Assembly: GCF_025195125.1 (NCBI RefSeq)
Contig: NZ_JAMGSL010000004.1
Span: 310,001-374,000, forward strand
From: Streptomyces sp. Je 1-79
GTDB lineage: Bacteria; Actinomycetota; Actinomycetes; Streptomycetales; Streptomycetaceae
Length of the DNA stretch: 64,000 bases
Reading direction: 5' to 3'
In this document: positions 1 through 8,617 of the stretch, piece by piece
How positions within the stretch are numbered: position 1 is the stretch's first letter
Layout: every line of letters begins with the position of its first letter
Translations under genes and position numbers: made by a program
The notes under the pieces: model-generated
What the model saw: only the letters and a program-made list of their open reading frames with translations
What the model was told of the DNA's origin: nothing
Database searches by the model: none

Positions 1-255
1 CGGGGGGTGCCCCCACGCCCCCGGGGCGTGGAGGGAGGTGTGCTGTCGTCACGTGTCCACCCCCTCCGGCACTCGGGCCCTGCCCGTGAGCCCCGTGAGG
101 CAGAGAATACGGAGCGCAGCGGCGCAGTCCAGGCCTGTTGTCCGGCATACGGACAGCCGACGCCGGTCATCACGCCAGGACGCGCCCGTGGTGTAGACCA
201 CGAGCGCGCCGCTGACCAGCAGTGATGCTGTTGTGGGGGGTGGTTCAGGGGTGGA
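1..255. other. left-edge intergenic region
   Basis: No convincing coding sequence is seen here. A tight GC palindrome (arms 13-21 and 23-31) may be the end of a terminator for a gene left of the window. The distal half carries the hairpin listed separately behind the protease gene. Confidence 0.5.
181..208 (-). terminator. hairpin behind the subtilisin-like protease gene
   Basis: Twelve-base arms (181-192 and 197-208) pair with a single C-A mismatch around a GTAG loop, about 48 bp after the protease stop codon. No U-tract follows, which is common for Streptomyces terminators. Function is inferred from position and stem strength. Confidence 0.5.
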
Positions 256-2091
256 TCAGAAGGTGAGGTTCCACGAGTTGATGTAGCCGGTGTCACCCGA
301 TGCCACATCGCGGACCTGCAGCTTCCAGGTGCCGTTGGCGACCTCGCTCGACGCGTCGACCGTGTACGTGGTCACGACGTTGTCGGCGCTGTCCGAGCTG
401 GAGGAGGCCTTCAGGTTGCGCACCGTGCCGTCGGGAGCGATCAGGTCGATGACCAGGTCCCCGCGCCAGGTGTGCTTGATGTCCACGCCGACCTTGAGGG
501 CGGCGGGGGCGTTGCCGGTGCGGCCGGTGACGGCGATCGAGGACGACACGGTGGTGTTGTCGGAGATCGTCACGTCGGTCGCGTTCGTGAAGACGTTGCC
601 GGCAGGCGGCGTCGTCGTGGTGACCGCGTTCACGGTCTTCGCGGTGTCGGCGATGCCGGTGCCGCAGCCACCGGTGCAGGTGCCCGGCAGCGGACGGGCG
701 TTGGCCTTGATCGCGGACTCGATCTCGGCCGGGGTGAGGCTGCTCTTCGCCGACTTCAGCAGGGCGGCGAGGCCGGCGATGTGCGGCGCGGCCATCGAAG
801 TGCCCTGGTAGGGCTTGTAGTTCTCGGTCGACTGGGTCGTCGCGCCCGAGTTCAGCGTGGAGTAGATGCCGTTCTCGGGGGTGGTGACGGTGCCCGGCGT
901 GTCGGTCGCGCGGCGGGTCTCGCCGCCCGGCGCGGCCACGTCCACGATGGTGCCGTAGTTCGAGTAGAACGAACGGTTGCCCTCGCGGCTGGTGGACGCC
1001 ACGGTGATGACGTTCGAGCAGTTCGCGGGGGTGAAGCCGGAGGTGTTGGCGTTGCTGTTGCCCGCGGCGACGACGACGGTGGTACCGCGCGAGACGGCGC
1101 CGTTGATCGCGTTCTGGTAGACGCTCGGGCAGGTGGAGCTCGCGCCGCCCAGGCTCAGGTTGATGACCTTCGCCGGGGTCGCGTTGGCCGCGATGCCCGG
1201 GACCGAGCCGCCGGACGCCCAGGTGATGGCGTCGGCGATGTCGGCCGAGGAACCGCCGCACTTGCCGAGGACACGCACGGGCTGGATCTTCGCGTCGTAC
1301 GCGATGCCCGCGATGCCCTTGGTGTTGTGGGTGGCCGCGCCGATGGTGCCGGCCACGTGGGTGCCGTGCCAGGAGGAGTTGGAGGCCTTGGAGCCGAGGC
1401 CGCACTCGTTGTCGGTGGCGTTCCAGTCGCCCTCGTCCTTGGCGTTCGTGTCACGGCCGTTGCCGTCGCGGGCGTCCGCGGAGTCGGAGATGAAGTCGTA
1501 GCCGTTGACGATGTTGGCCGCGAGGTCGGTGTGGGCCGCGTAGCCGGTGTCGATGACGGCGACGGTGACACCGGAGCCGGTCGTCTTGTCCCAGGCGGTC
1601 GGGACGTTCATGCCGCCGGTGGCCTCGAAGAGGTCCCACTGCTTCGCGTAGTCGGTGTCGTTCGGGGCGACAGCCATCGGGTACGCGCGGATATCGGGCT
1701 CCACCGAGGCGACCTGCGGGTCGGCGCGGAAGGCGGCCATCACCTCGGTGACGTCCTGCTTGGTGGCGCTGCCGCCGAGGTCGACCAGCGCGGCGCCGCC
1801 GGCGAGGCGGCGCTCGAAGGAGAGGCTCTCGCCGGTCACGGCGCCCTTGGCGGCCGCGTCGGTCTTCGCGGCGGCGTTGGAGCCGGCTTCGGCGGTCTTG
1901 GTCTTGTAGGTGACGATGACCTTCTCGACCGGTGCGCTGGGCAGCGTGGTCATCGCCTGCGCGGCCGGAGCGGGCTTCGGCGTGGCAGCGGCCGGGGCGG
2001 CGGCGAACGCCCCGGAGGAGGTGGCAGCGGCGCCGACGATCGCGGCACTCGCGACCACGACGGATATGAGTCTCCGCCTGGAACTGTTCAA
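256..2091 (-). CDS. secreted S8 (subtilisin-like) serine protease with C-terminal P domain
   Basis: A 611-aa pre-pro-protease. The N-terminus has Arg residues followed by a hydrophobic Ala-rich stretch ending near residue 31, a typical secretion signal. An inhibitor-I9-like propeptide spans roughly 50-140. The catalytic triad is visible: Asp in VIDTG (near 181), His in WHGTHVAG (near 244) and Ser in GTSMAAPH (near 431). The last ~110 residues form a proprotein-convertase P-domain/HomoB-like beta domain, ending in SWNLTF. Expected role is extracellular protein degradation. It stands alone, with a hairpin behind it and a 443-bp upstream region. The family assignment is secure; the natural substrate is unknown. 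Confidence 0.95.
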   Translation of the reverse strand: MNSSRRRLISVVVASAAIVGAAATSSGAFAAAPAAATPKPAPAAQAMTTLPSAPVEKVIVTYKTKTAEAGSNAAAKTDAAAKGAVTGESLSFERRLAGGAALVDLGGSATKQDVTEVMAAFRADPQVASVEPDIRAYPMAVAPNDTDYAKQWDLFEATGGMNVPTAWDKTTGSGVTVAVIDTGYAAHTDLAANIVNGYDFISDSADARDGNGRDTNAKDEGDWNATDNECGLGSKASNSSWHGTHVAGTIGAATHNTKGIAGIAYDAKIQPVRVLGKCGGSSADIADAITWASGGSVPGIAANATPAKVINLSLGGASSTCPSVYQNAINGAVSRGTTVVVAAGNSNANTSGFTPANCSNVITVASTSREGNRSFYSNYGTIVDVAAPGGETRRATDTPGTVTTPENGIYSTLNSGATTQSTENYKPYQGTSMAAPHIAGLAALLKSAKSSLTPAEIESAIKANARPLPGTCTGGCGTGIADTAKTVNAVTTTTPPAGNVFTNATDVTISDNTTVSSSIAVTGRTGNAPAALKVGVDIKHTWRGDLVIDLIAPDGTVRNLKASSSSDSADNVVTTYTVDASSEVANGTWKLQVRDVASGDTGYINSWNLTF

Positions 2092-2534
2092 GGTGTTCCC
2101 TTTCAGGCACGACGTAGGTGCGGAGCAGTGGCGGCGGCGCGGGATCCACGGGGCGATGTGGGGTCGCGGTCCGTCGGTCCCTGGGCTTGGGGGGCCCGTG
2201 CGCCGCCACCGGCGACACGACGGCCCGGGTCAAGGCCGTCACCGGCGGACACTACCCACCGCTCCCCATGAACCTGTCACGGGGTTCGGGGGATGGGATC
2301 TGCCGGTGCGGCAGACAGTAGGGAACGGCGAGATGAACCCGATACGGGGAAAACCCTTGTCACCCCCCGAGGGGGGCGGGGGAGGGTGTGCGGGGCACAC
2401 GGGGGTTGGGGGGAAGGGTGGCCCGCCCGCCGGCTTCGTGGCGGAAATGTCGCCGTACAAAGCGGCCTTGGGGGGCGATTTCGGTACAGAGGGACCCCGC
2501 TGCGGTCCCGGGCCTCGCCCAGTTCGAGTGGGTC
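2092..2534. other. 443-bp intergenic region upstream of the protease
   Basis: It should hold the protease promoter but I see no clear -35/-10 pair. It contains G-runs near 2365-2415, a small GTGTGC/GCACAC hairpin near 2390, and one copy of a 13-bp direct repeat (2518-2530) whose second copy (2539-2551) lies inside the end of the next gene. Reading frames here look like GC-driven shadows. Confidence 0.5.
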
Positions 2535-3401
2535 CTAACCCAGTTCGAGTGTCGTCACGCCGAAGACCCGGTCGCGTGCCACCGGCCGGACCGCCCCCGT
2601 GTACATCCTCGCCGTCTCGAACGTGGGCTCGAGGCCCCGTTCCACGGCGAGCGCGACGGCTGCGGAGTTGACCTCGGGGACGTCGATCGCGATGTGCGGC
2701 GAGCCGAAGGCCCGCGCCTCGGCCGCGAGCGCGTCCAGGAGGACGGCGGCGTCCGCGGGGGTGTCCGCGAACAGGGGCCCGATGCGGGCCTCCTCCTCGG
2801 CCGGCCGCACCACCCCGTACCCCGTGAGGCGTCCGCCGGTGACCCGTACCAGGGCACGGTGGCCCGGAGTGGTCAGCCACGGTGCGAGGAAGCGCGGCCG
2901 GTCGGCGGGGTGGCAGGCGCTGTCGTACGCGGCGAGTGCGGCCGGGTCGGCCTGGGCGGCGGGGACCACGTCCGGCGCGGGGGCTCCTGCCGCGCCCGGG
3001 TCTCCGACGTACCGGGCCGTGCGGTAGGCCGGGGCGAAGCCGGAGCGGCGGTAGTTGTCCTGCTGGTCGGGGACCCCGTCGAGGCCGACCGTCCGGTCAC
3101 CGGCGTGTGCGAGGCCGGCCCGCCAGGTCGCGAGGCCGTGGCCGCGGCCGCGCAGGTCGGGGCGGACGAGGTAGAAGCCGAGGAAGGCGTACCGGTCGCC
3201 GTAGTTGACGACCGAGACGGCGGAGACGGGCTCCCCGTCGATCCGGCCGAGAAAGAACCCCTCCGGGTCCTGCGCGAAGAACGCCGGGGCGTCGGACGCC
3301 CCCGGGTTCCACCCCTCCGCGGCCGCCCAGGTACGCACGAGCGCCCAGTCCTGAAGGGTGGCGCGGGCGATGTGGAGCGTACCGGGGGTGGGGGAGGCCA
3401 T
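2535..3401 (-). CDS. GNAT-family N-acetyltransferase
   Basis: A 288-aa protein. Residues about 10-130 form a GNAT fold with the acetyl-CoA-binding pattern RPDLRGRGHGLA (residues 80-91). The second half (about 150-288) looks like a further GNAT-like or YjdN-type domain. The ATG at 3401 is chosen because AAGGA precedes it at good spacing and the acetyltransferase fold begins just after; the longer open frame upstream lacks family features. Substrate unknown. The stop codon lies between the two copies of a 13-bp direct repeat, so the last residues (LELG) are duplicated just past the stop. Confidence 0.85.
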   Translation of the reverse strand: MASPTPGTLHIARATLQDWALVRTWAAAEGWNPGASDAPAFFAQDPEGFFLGRIDGEPVSAVSVVNYGDRYAFLGFYLVRPDLRGRGHGLATWRAGLAHAGDRTVGLDGVPDQQDNYRRSGFAPAYRTARYVGDPGAAGAPAPDVVPAAQADPAALAAYDSACHPADRPRFLAPWLTTPGHRALVRVTGGRLTGYGVVRPAEEEARIGPLFADTPADAAVLLDALAAEARAFGSPHIAIDVPEVNSAAVALAVERGLEPTFETARMYTGAVRPVARDRVFGVTTLELG

Positions 3402-3640
3402 GGGCGTTCCTTCGACAGCCGGGCGAGCACGGGGCGGTGAGGGGGGGCGAACCGGGCGAAGCGGCCCGATCCTAGCGACCGCGACGCGGCCGCCCGGCAC
3501 CCGACGACGCTTTCCGGCCGCGAGGTGGCACGTCGCGGCGGGGCCGCCGCGGGACGCCCGGCGCGCACCCTGCCCCCGCCCCGCCCGCACCCGCCCGCCC
3601 CCGGCGCACCCTGCCCGCGCCCCCGCCCCGTGCGCCCGCC

Positions 3641-4546
3641 TCACCCCACCAGGCGGAGGGCCGTTTTCGACACGCCCACGTGGACCGTCTGGCCCCACGT
3701 CAGTTCCAGGGCGTCCGACTCCATGCCGTCGCCGAAGGCGACCAGGCGGTCCGACTCCACCGTGAGGTGGAGGGACTCGCCCTCGGTCAGGACGCCCTCC
3801 ACCCGCGTCGTGCCCGTCGTCGGCGACGGCCAGGCCTCGCGGACGAACCAGGCCAGGCGGCGGGCCGTCGGGGCGGGGAGGGCCGGCGGGGCGGCGCGCT
3901 CGTGCCAGAGCGAGCGGAGCCACCCCGTCGCGCCCGTGCCGGTCCCGACCAGGACCCCCGAGGACGCCTGCGGCTCCGGCGCCGACCCCGCGCCCTCGAC
4001 CGCCAGGGTGTAGCGCGCGGTCTGGTGACTCGGAGGCCCGAGGTAGATCTCGTTCAGGGCGAGGAGCCGCTGCGCGTCGTCCGTCACCGCCTCCGCCATC
4101 GTGAGCTCGTCCACCCCCGTCCGCCCCGCCGACGCGACCGCCGACCTGAGCAGCGCTCCCGCGTCCGCCGCCCGGTGCCGTACGAGGACCCCCGGATTCC
4201 GCCCCGGGTCCGTGTCGACGCCGACGACCGGCTGCCCGTCCAGGTACTTGGCCGCATTGGCCACCAGACCGTCCTGCCCGACCACCACGACCACGTCCTC
4301 GGGCCCGAACAGGAACCGGTCCAGATCCGCCCGCTCCACCCTCGCCTGACGCCACGACAGCGGCACCGCCGCCGCCACCTCCGCGAGCCCCCGCCGGTTC
4401 CGCTCGTGCCGCAGCCGTACGTCCTCGATGCCCCGGCCCCGGCTCGACAGGAAGAACGCCGCCTGCCCGTGCGTACCGTGCCGCGCGAGCAGCTCCTCGT
4501 ACTCCGTGACGCGGTGCACGAGCACCGCGCGCGGCGCCAGGCTCAC
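3641..4546 (-). CDS. NAD(+) kinase-like protein
   Basis: A 301-aa protein related to the ATP-NAD kinase/diacylglycerol kinase superfamily. It shows an N-terminal nucleotide-binding half with VVVVGQDG (residues 86-93) where true NAD kinases have GGDG, an ALNEIYLG segment matching the family NE/D motif, and VGTGTGATGW where NAD kinases have TPTGSTAY. The GTG start at 4546 overlaps the TGA of the SPFH gene (GTGA), so the two are translationally coupled. The altered GGDG leaves open whether it phosphorylates NAD or another substrate. Housekeeping NAD kinase is expected elsewhere in the genome. Confidence 0.75.
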   Translation of the reverse strand: MSLAPRAVLVHRVTEYEELLARHGTHGQAAFFLSSRGRGIEDVRLRHERNRRGLAEVAAAVPLSWRQARVERADLDRFLFGPEDVVVVVGQDGLVANAAKYLDGQPVVGVDTDPGRNPGVLVRHRAADAGALLRSAVASAGRTGVDELTMAEAVTDDAQRLLALNEIYLGPPSHQTARYTLAVEGAGSAPEPQASSGVLVGTGTGATGWLRSLWHERAAPPALPAPTARRLAWFVREAWPSPTTGTTRVEGVLTEGESLHLTVESDRLVAFGDGMESDALELTWGQTVHVGVSKTALRLVG

Positions 4547-5550
4547 GACGACGCCCCGCCGCCGCCCAGCCGGCCGAGCAGGGTGGTCAGGACGTCGGGG
4601 GAGACCGTCAGGCTCTCGATGCGCGGAAGGTTCTGCGCCGCCTGGGTCGCGGCCAGCGCGTGCAGCGTCCCCGCGTCGACCTCCCCGTGCACCCGCAGCC
4701 ACGCCGCCTGCGCGGCCGCCCGGGCCTCGCCGACCTCCCGCGCCGCCTCCGCCTCGGCCCGCGCCAGCCGGACCTTCCGTACCGCCTCCGCCTCCGCCCG
4801 TACGGCATCGGCGGCGGCGCTCTCCTCGGCCTCGCGGCGCGCGTTGGTGCCGCGCTGCTCGACGAGCCGCTCCTCCTGGCGCGCCAGTTCGATCTTGCTG
4901 GCGAGTTCGTTCTCGGCGATCGTCCGCTCGCGTTCGACCGCCACGGCCCGCCGCTCGTACGTCGCCCGGTCCGCCTCCTGCTGGATCTGCTCACGGGCCG
5001 GAGTGCGCAGCGCCCGCTCCACCTCCGGCTCCGGACGGATCGCCACCACGCGCACCGCCACCACCTCGATCCCGGTGGCCGGCAGCCGGGGCTCGGCCGC
5101 AAGACCGTCCGCGATCCGGTCCCGTACCGCCGCCACGCCGTCGACCAGCGCCGCCGCCAGCGGCGTGCGCGCCAGGACGTCGAGCGCGTGCTGCTGGGCC
5201 GTCTCGGTCAGCAGCGTGGCGATCTGCTCCAGCGGCGCCCCGCGCCACGCGCCCGTGTCCGGGTCGATGGAGAAGTCGAGCCGGGTGGCCGCCGCCTCCG
5301 GCTCGCCGATCCGGTACGTGACGGTGGACTGCACGCTCACGTCCTGGAAGTCGGCGGTCCGCGCGTGGAAGGCCATCGCCAGCTCCCGGTCGTTCACCGG
5401 AACTTCGGAGAGCGCCGCGGACAGGGAGCGGTACCAGAAGCTCAGTCCCGTCCCGTCGTGGACGAGGCGTCCGCGCCGGTGGTGACGGATGTGCGCCGTG
5501 GGCGCGGACCGCAGATGGCGCCAGCCGGCGCGGCGGGTGATGTCGGCCAT
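4543..5550 (-). CDS. SPFH/Band 7 domain protein
   Basis: A 335-aa protein with an SPFH (stomatin/prohibitin) domain over roughly residues 30-200, including a YRIGEPEAAATRLDF strand region, followed by an Ala/Glu/Arg-rich coiled coil (about 195-285) and a Gly-rich tail. No N-terminal membrane helix is obvious, so membrane attachment would need oligomerisation or a partner. It is the first gene of a two-gene operon with the NAD-kinase-like gene. The upstream palindromes at 5566-5614 probably control the pair. SPFH proteins scaffold membrane complexes; the specific job here is not known. Confidence 0.85.
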   Translation of the reverse strand: MADITRRAGWRHLRSAPTAHIRHHRRGRLVHDGTGLSFWYRSLSAALSEVPVNDRELAMAFHARTADFQDVSVQSTVTYRIGEPEAAATRLDFSIDPDTGAWRGAPLEQIATLLTETAQQHALDVLARTPLAAALVDGVAAVRDRIADGLAAEPRLPATGIEVVAVRVVAIRPEPEVERALRTPAREQIQQEADRATYERRAVAVERERTIAENELASKIELARQEERLVEQRGTNARREAEESAAADAVRAEAEAVRKVRLARAEAEAAREVGEARAAAQAAWLRVHGEVDAGTLHALAATQAAQNLPRIESLTVSPDVLTTLLGRLGGGGASS

Positions 5551-5565
5551 GGGAACTCCCCCTTG

Positions 5566-5614
5566 TCGTCACGTTGACGATAGGGCTCCCGGCTGGTTTT
5601 CGTCAAGGTGACGA
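5566..5614. promoter_or_regulatory. two identical palindromic operators before the SPFH operon
   Basis: TCGTCA-N3-TGACGA occurs twice, at 5566-5580 (centre CGT) and 5600-5614 (centre AGG), 34 bp apart, 16 bp upstream of the SPFH start codon. Such paired perfect palindromes usually bind a dimeric repressor. The regulator is not identifiable from this window; none is encoded next to it. Confidence 0.6.
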
Positions 5615-5845
5615 AAGTGGCGGTTCCGGTGGCGGCGTCGTCCTGTGCGGGTGCCCGGACCAGGCGCAGCCTGCGCGGCAACTCCTCGCCGTACTCCGAC
5701 TGGCGGGCGGCGACCGGTGCACCCGGGGGCAGGGCCCCCTCGCGGCGGTAGCCGGGACGGAGGGCGGCGACCGGTCCGCGACGGACCCGCTGGCGGCCGG
5801 TCGTCAGCCGGGGACGGGCGCGGGTGCCGGGGTCGCCGTCGGTCG

Positions 5846-7006
5846 TCAGCCGGGGACGGGCGCGGGTGCCGGGGCGGTCGTCGGGTCGTCCGTGCGGGGT
5901 GCGGGGAGCGGCTGCCCGGAGGCGACCACAGGAGACGGCGACGGGGGCTGCTGCGCGGGGGCGCTTCCCGTTCCGGTCGTCAGGAGCACCACCCCGCGCG
6001 CCGCCACCGCCGAGGCGGCGGCCGCGACCAGCCAGCCCCACGCGCCCGCACGGAACGTCTCGCCGAGCAGGGCCACACCGATGATCGCGGCGGCGGCCGG
6101 GTTGGACAGGTTCACGACGGCGAGCGGCGCGGCGAGTCCGCCTCGGTAGGCGGTCTGCGAGAGCAGCAGTCCGCCCACCGCGAAGGCGGAGATCAGCACC
6201 GCGATGAGGGCCGTCTGCCACCAGGCCGGCGGTCCGCCCGGCAGCTCGCGCGCGAGCGCCGCGGTCAGTGTCTGCGTCAGCGCGGAGCCGACCCCGGAGG
6301 CGATCCCGGACGCCGTGGCATGCCCCAGCCCCCGCCCCGTCACCAGCCCCCGCCCCGTCACCGGCCCTCGCCCCGTCACCTGCCCTCGCCCCGCCGAGCC
6401 TCGCCCCGTCGCCGACCCTCGGCTCGTCGCCGGCCCGCGTCCCGCCGACCGCCCCGGCCCCCGCCCGGGCGCGCCGTCGCCCCGTGCTCGTGAGCTCTCG
6501 CCCCCGCCCGGCGGCCGCATGCCTTCGCGCGGCCCTCGGCGCAGGCCGCCGCTGGCGAGCGCCGCGATCAGGAGCGCCGTCACGGCCGCGACGACCAGGG
6601 CCTCGCGCAGGCTGAGCGCGTCACCCGGGGTCGCCGGCCCGGTGACCGAGATCAGGCCGACGAGGCCGGCCAGCGTCCACAGCGCGCCGCGCCACTCCGC
6701 CCGGGTCACCCGCCGCCGCGCGCAGTAGGCCCCCAGGGGCAGCGCCGCCACCAGCGTGAGCGCCCCCAGCGGCTGAACGAGCGTCAGCGGCCCGTAGTGC
6801 AGCGCGGCCACATGGGCGAGTGCGCCCGCCGCGTTGAGGCCGACCGCCGACCACCACCGGCCGTTCGCCAGCAGTGCGCGGAGCGCGCCGTGTCCTCCCT
6901 CGGAGGCCGCGGCGAGCCGGGACTGGGCGACCGCGGCGAGCGCGTACCCCGCCGCGGAGACCAGGGAGAGAAGGACGGCGAACACGGTGCCCTGGAGGCC
7001 GTTCAT
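5846..7006 (-). CDS. DMT/EamA-like membrane transporter with low-complexity central loop
   Basis: A 386-aa integral membrane protein starting MNGLQGTVFAVLLSL. Hydrophobic helices fill residues 1-155, and a second helical block runs from about 250 to 350. They are separated by an Arg/Gly-rich loop (about 165-235) made of near-repeats of TGRGP/TGRGL, encoded by imperfect DNA repeats near 6330-6450. The Pro-rich tail is also low complexity. The architecture resembles drug/metabolite transporters of the DMT superfamily. Its ATG at 7006 overlaps the TGA of the PAP2 gene (ATGA), giving a two-gene operon. Substrate unknown. Confidence 0.8.
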   Translation of the reverse strand: MNGLQGTVFAVLLSLVSAAGYALAAVAQSRLAAASEGGHGALRALLANGRWWSAVGLNAAGALAHVAALHYGPLTLVQPLGALTLVAALPLGAYCARRRVTRAEWRGALWTLAGLVGLISVTGPATPGDALSLREALVVAAVTALLIAALASGGLRRGPREGMRPPGGGESSRARGDGAPGRGPGRSAGRGPATSRGSATGRGSAGRGQVTGRGPVTGRGLVTGRGLGHATASGIASGVGSALTQTLTAALARELPGGPPAWWQTALIAVLISAFAVGGLLLSQTAYRGGLAAPLAVVNLSNPAAAAIIGVALLGETFRAGAWGWLVAAAASAVAARGVVLLTTGTGSAPAQQPPSPSPVVASGQPLPAPRTDDPTTAPAPAPVPG

Positions 7007-7827
7007 CGCAGGGCCCCCGCCGGCCGGGGCGCCGGGACGCGCGGGAGGCCGCCGGACGGGGCGGGGCCGCTGCCCGGAGTCCGTACGGCCGCGAGCGCCA
7101 GGCCGAGCAGCGCCGCCGCGGCGAGCGCGTCGAACCAGTAGTGGTTGGCCGTGCCGACGATCACCAGCAGGGTCAGCGCGGGATGGAGCAGCCAGAGCCA
7201 CCGCCACGGCGTGCGGGTCGCGGCGATCAGGCCGATCGCGACCATCAGCGCCCAGCCGAAGTGGAGCGACGGCATGGCGGCGAACTGGTTCGCCATCGAG
7301 TCCGTCGCGGGGGTCGCGCCGTACACCGACGGTCCGTAGACCCGCGCCGTGTCGACGAGCCCCGTCGCGTCGAGCATCCGGGGCGGGGCGAGCGGCATCA
7401 GCAGATGCAGCGCGAGCGCGGCGGCGGTGAGGAGCGCGAGGACGCGGCGCGACCACACGTAGTGGTCGGGGCGGCGCCAGTAGAGCCAGCCGAGGAAGGC
7501 GATCGTGGCCGGGAAGTGCACGGCCGCGTAGTAGGTGTTCGCGGCGCGGACGAGGAGTTCCCCGTGCAGGAGCAGGGTCTGTACGGAGCCCTCGCCCGGG
7601 AGGTGGACGGCCCGCTCCGCGTCCCAGATCCGGTCGGCGTTGTGGAAGGCCCGCAGTTCGTGGCCGTTCGCGAAGAGCCGGCCGCACTTGTAGACGACGA
7701 ACAGCGCGGTGACGAGCAGCAGCTCACGGACCGGTGCCGGTCTCGGGCGGCTCCGTCCGTCCGGGGGGTTCGGGGTAGCGGTCGGCCCCGGTCCGGTGGG
7801 ACGTGTCCCGCGTATCCCGGCAGCCAT
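7003..7827 (-). CDS. PAP2-superfamily membrane protein
   Basis: A 274-aa protein with about six membrane helices after a Pro/Arg-rich N-terminus. It carries the PAP2/inositol-phosphotransferase signatures MPSLHFGW (about residue 190) and NHYWFDA (about residue 235), matching the C-terminal PAP2 domain found in AUR1-like and actinobacterial phosphatases. Expected activity is a phosphatase or phosphotransferase on lipid or prenyl phosphates at the membrane. It is the first gene of the operon with the DMT transporter and is divergent from the TetR gene, whose operator region it shares. Confidence 0.85.
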   Translation of the reverse strand: MAAGIRGTRPTGPGPTATPNPPDGRSRPRPAPVRELLLVTALFVVYKCGRLFANGHELRAFHNADRIWDAERAVHLPGEGSVQTLLLHGELLVRAANTYYAAVHFPATIAFLGWLYWRRPDHYVWSRRVLALLTAAALALHLLMPLAPPRMLDATGLVDTARVYGPSVYGATPATDSMANQFAAMPSLHFGWALMVAIGLIAATRTPWRWLWLLHPALTLLVIVGTANHYWFDALAAAALLGLALAAVRTPGSGPAPSGGLPRVPAPRPAGALR

Positions 7828-7886
7828 ACCCGGCCCCTTTTTCCCGTCAAATCGCCTGCAAACGGAGGAAGCCTAGATCCGAATTC

Positions 7887-7924
7887 ATCGAGACGCAAGC
7901 GTCTCGATACGTTTGCGTCTCGAT
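7887..7924. promoter_or_regulatory. operator between PAP2 operon and TetR gene
   Basis: Perfect arms ATCGAGACGC (7887-7896) and GCGTCTCGAT (7899-7908) flank AA, and a third copy of GCGTCTCGAT follows at 7915-7924. The array is an AT-richer island 50-87 bp before the TetR start and about 60-97 bp before the PAP2 start. This layout fits TetR autoregulation plus control of the divergent operon. Confidence 0.75.
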
Positions 7925-7973
7925 TGTGCACCCCCTACTCTCGTATGTGCAGAGAGCTGTCCGGGAGGAAGCC

Positions 7974-8588
7974 ATGTCCACGCAGGCCGCGACCGAAGCC
8001 GCCCGCCGTAGCAAGATCACCCCCGAGCGGGAGACCGAGCTGTACGAGGCCGTGCTCTGCCTGCTCCGGGAGGGCGGCTACGACGCGGTGACCATGGAGG
8101 GCGTCGCGGCCCGCACCAAGTGCGGCAAGGCGACGCTCTACCGTCAGTGGGGGACCAAGCCGAAGCTCGTCACCGCCGCCCTCGCCAAGCAGCGCTGCGT
8201 GTTCTTCGCCGGCATCGACACCGGTTCCCTCGCCGGGGACCTCCGCGAGGCGGCCCACCTCGCCGCGACCCGCCGCGACCGGGACGCGGAGGTGATGGAG
8301 GCCGTCAGCCAGGCGTACGTCCAGTACCCCGATCTGCGTGAGGCGCTCCGCGAGACCGTCATCAGCCCCGAGATCGCGGCGCTCGACGAGATCCTCCGGC
8401 GGGCCGCGGAACGCGGCGAGATCGACCCGGAGAACCCGGCGGTCGGCTTCGTCGCCCCCTGCTTCCTCGGCATGCTCCGCATCGAGCGGCTCTTCGAGGA
8501 GCGGTTCGCCGACGCCTCCACCATGCGCGTCTTCGTCGACTCCGTCCTGCTGCCCGCGCTGATGCCGACGGGGCGCGCCGAGGTGTGA
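7974..8588 (+). CDS. TetR-family transcriptional regulator
   Basis: A 204-aa protein. The DNA-binding helix-turn-helix lies at about 30-75 (YDAVTMEGVAARTKCGKATLYRQW). The remainder is a helical ligand/dimer domain resembling the AcrR C-terminal TetR_C_11-type fold. The ATG at 7974 has GGGAGGAA four bases upstream; a longer frame from 7803 would run through the operator and is rejected. It likely represses itself and the divergent PAP2-DMT operon. Ligand unknown. Confidence 0.9.
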   Translation: MSTQAATEAARRSKITPERETELYEAVLCLLREGGYDAVTMEGVAARTKCGKATLYRQWGTKPKLVTAALAKQRCVFFAGIDTGSLAGDLREAAHLAATRRDRDAEVMEAVSQAYVQYPDLREALRETVISPEIAALDEILRRAAERGEIDPENPAVGFVAPCFLGMLRIERLFEERFADASTMRVFVDSVLLPALMPTGRAEV

Positions 8589-8617
8589 CCGCCCGGCCCC
8601 TCCGGCACCCTGGACCC

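Noticed and set aside
472..2271. 599-aa open frame on + opposite the protease
   Set aside because: Gly/Val/Arg-rich composition and no motif; it is the antisense shadow of the S8 protease in GC-rich DNA.
5615..5845. fragment of a regulator gene upstream of the SPFH operon
   Set aside because: A - strand frame contains phrases that look protein-like but no start, HTH or family motif; not supported.
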